NCBI GenBank assembly: GCA_013416395.1
Contig: JACCEP010000002.1
Coordinates: forward strand, 558,001 to 622,000
DNA length: 64,000 nt
Source: Alcaligenaceae bacterium
GTDB taxonomy: Bacteria; Pseudomonadota; Gammaproteobacteria; Burkholderiales; Burkholderiaceae_B
Direction: 5' to 3'
Shown: positions 63,508 through 64,000 of the stretch, one piece after another
How positions within the stretch are numbered: the stretch's first letter is position 1
How the letters are laid out: every line of letters starts with the position of its first letter
Notes under the pieces: model-generated
What the model was told of the DNA's origin: nothing
The model's database searches: none
Seen by the model: only the letters and a program-made list of their open reading frames with translations
Position numbers and translations under genes: made by a program

Positions 63508-64000
63508 TGCCCGGTACTGAACCTCTCCAGGCGGCGTTGGGCTATACCTTCAGCGATATAAAACTGCTTGAGCAAGCCTTAACGCACAGAAGCCATAGCG
63601 CACGCCACAACGAACGGCTCGAGTTTCTGGGTGATTCGGTCGTCAATTTCATCGTTGCTGCGCTGCTTTTCAAACGTTTTCCCAAACTGGCCGAGGGCGA
63701 TCTGTCGCGTCTGCGGGCCAATCTGGTAAAGCAGTCTGCGCTGGCCGATATTGCTGCTCATCTTTCGTTGTCACAGTATTTGCATCTCGGTGAGGGTGAG
63801 CTCAAAAGCGGTGGTTTCCGCAGGCCATCCATACTGGCTGATGCTGTTGAAGCCATTTTTGGTGCTGTGTTTCTTGATGGCGGCTTTGATATGGCTCAGC
63901 GAGTTATCGAGCACCAGTATGACTTCGTGCTCGAGCATGTAGACGCCAAGTCCCTTGGCAAAGATCCAAAAACCTTGTTGCAAGAACTGCTCCAGGCCCG
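63507..64000 (+). CDS. rnc: Ribonuclease III, 5' part (cut by window edge)
   Basis: RNase III cleaves double-stranded RNA in rRNA precursors and regulatory duplexes. The first 164 codons hold the catalytic domain with the signature [13 protein letters not shown] and [18 protein letters not shown], including the acidic Mg2+ ligands. The C-terminal dsRNA-binding domain lies beyond the window. The start shares a base with the lepB stop. Order lepB-rnc is the standard arrangement, and era would be expected next. Confidence 0.97.
   Translation, partial: MPGTEPLQAALGYTFSDIKLLEQALTHRSHSARHNERLEFLGDSVVNFIVAALLFKRFPKLAEGDLSRLRANLVKQSALADIAAHLSLSQYLHLGEGELKSGGFRRPSILADAVEAIFGAVFLDGGFDMAQRVIEHQYDFVLEHVDAKSLGKDPKTLLQELLQA

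Overview
The window is a dense stretch of core chromosome from a betaproteobacterium, most likely an Alcaligenaceae member (order Burkholderiales) related to Bordetella, Pusillimonas, Advenella or Alcaligenes. The evidence is a risA/risS-type OmpR/EnvZ pair, a Par27-like periplasmic parvulin, the rne-rluC-phosphatase block, rpmF-plsX-fabHDG-acpP-fabF followed by rpoE-rseA-rseB-mucD-lepA-lepB-rnc, and two large branched-chain-amino-acid-type ABC transporters. GC content looks like the mid-to-upper 50s by eye (not computed). The genus cannot be fixed from this sequence. About 60 protein genes were found, with no tRNA, rRNA, CRISPR array, insertion sequence or prophage.

Layout. 1-8.1 kb: 5' end of mfd (minus), ispD-ispF (MEP isoprenoid pathway), a 2-Cys peroxiredoxin downstream of the two-component pair risA-risS (minus), a tsaB-rimI fusion and a family-4 uracil-DNA glycosylase. 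8.1-16.5 kb: lplT (minus), then smc-zipA-ligA (chromosome condensation, divisome, DNA ligase). 16.5-18.6 kb: msrB-yciB-bolA-parvulin operon (minus). 18.6-28.8 kb: two complete HAAT/Liv-type ABC transporters that converge on an 18-bp perfect hairpin. One encodes a permease-ATPase fusion, and the other has an ATPase with an arginine in place of the Walker A lysine. 28.8-34.3 kb: nth with an orphan RsxB-like ferredoxin, phaZ, fdxA, pncB, a RidA-family protein and a flavodoxin. 34.4-40 kb: relA, trpB-trpA, accD. 40-47.6 kb: rne (minus), rluC-gph, msrP-msrQ. 47.6-50 kb: amiD, an RsmI-family methyltransferase and maf (minus). 50-56.5 kb: yceD-rpmF-plsX-fabH-fabD-fabG-acpP-fabF. 56.5-64 kb: a small YgfX-like gene, rpoE-rseA-rseB-mucD (envelope stress), lepA-lepB and rnc (cut by the window edge).

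Functional themes. Envelope biogenesis and quality control recur: fatty-acid and phospholipid synthesis, LplT, ZipA, AmiD, the parvulin, the sigma-E module with MucD, and signal peptidase. Sulfoxide and peroxide defence is represented by MsrB, MsrP/MsrQ and the peroxiredoxin. RNA metabolism is represented by RNase E, RNase III, RluC, the RsmI-like protein, TsaB and LepA. Translational coupling is extensive, with TAATG, TGATG, ATGA and GTGA junctions throughout.

I did not find a convincing undescribed multi-gene system; this is housekeeping DNA. The observations most worth following are protein-architecture oddities (IspD insertions, the TsaB-RimI fusion, a LivF with a Walker A arginine, a lipoprotein MucD with a collagen-like tract) and local DNA signals (divergent promoters whose -10 boxes lie almost on the start codons, repeated GTTACA motifs upstream of risA, hairpins placed after both binding-protein genes, and a phaZ terminator abutting the rsxB start).
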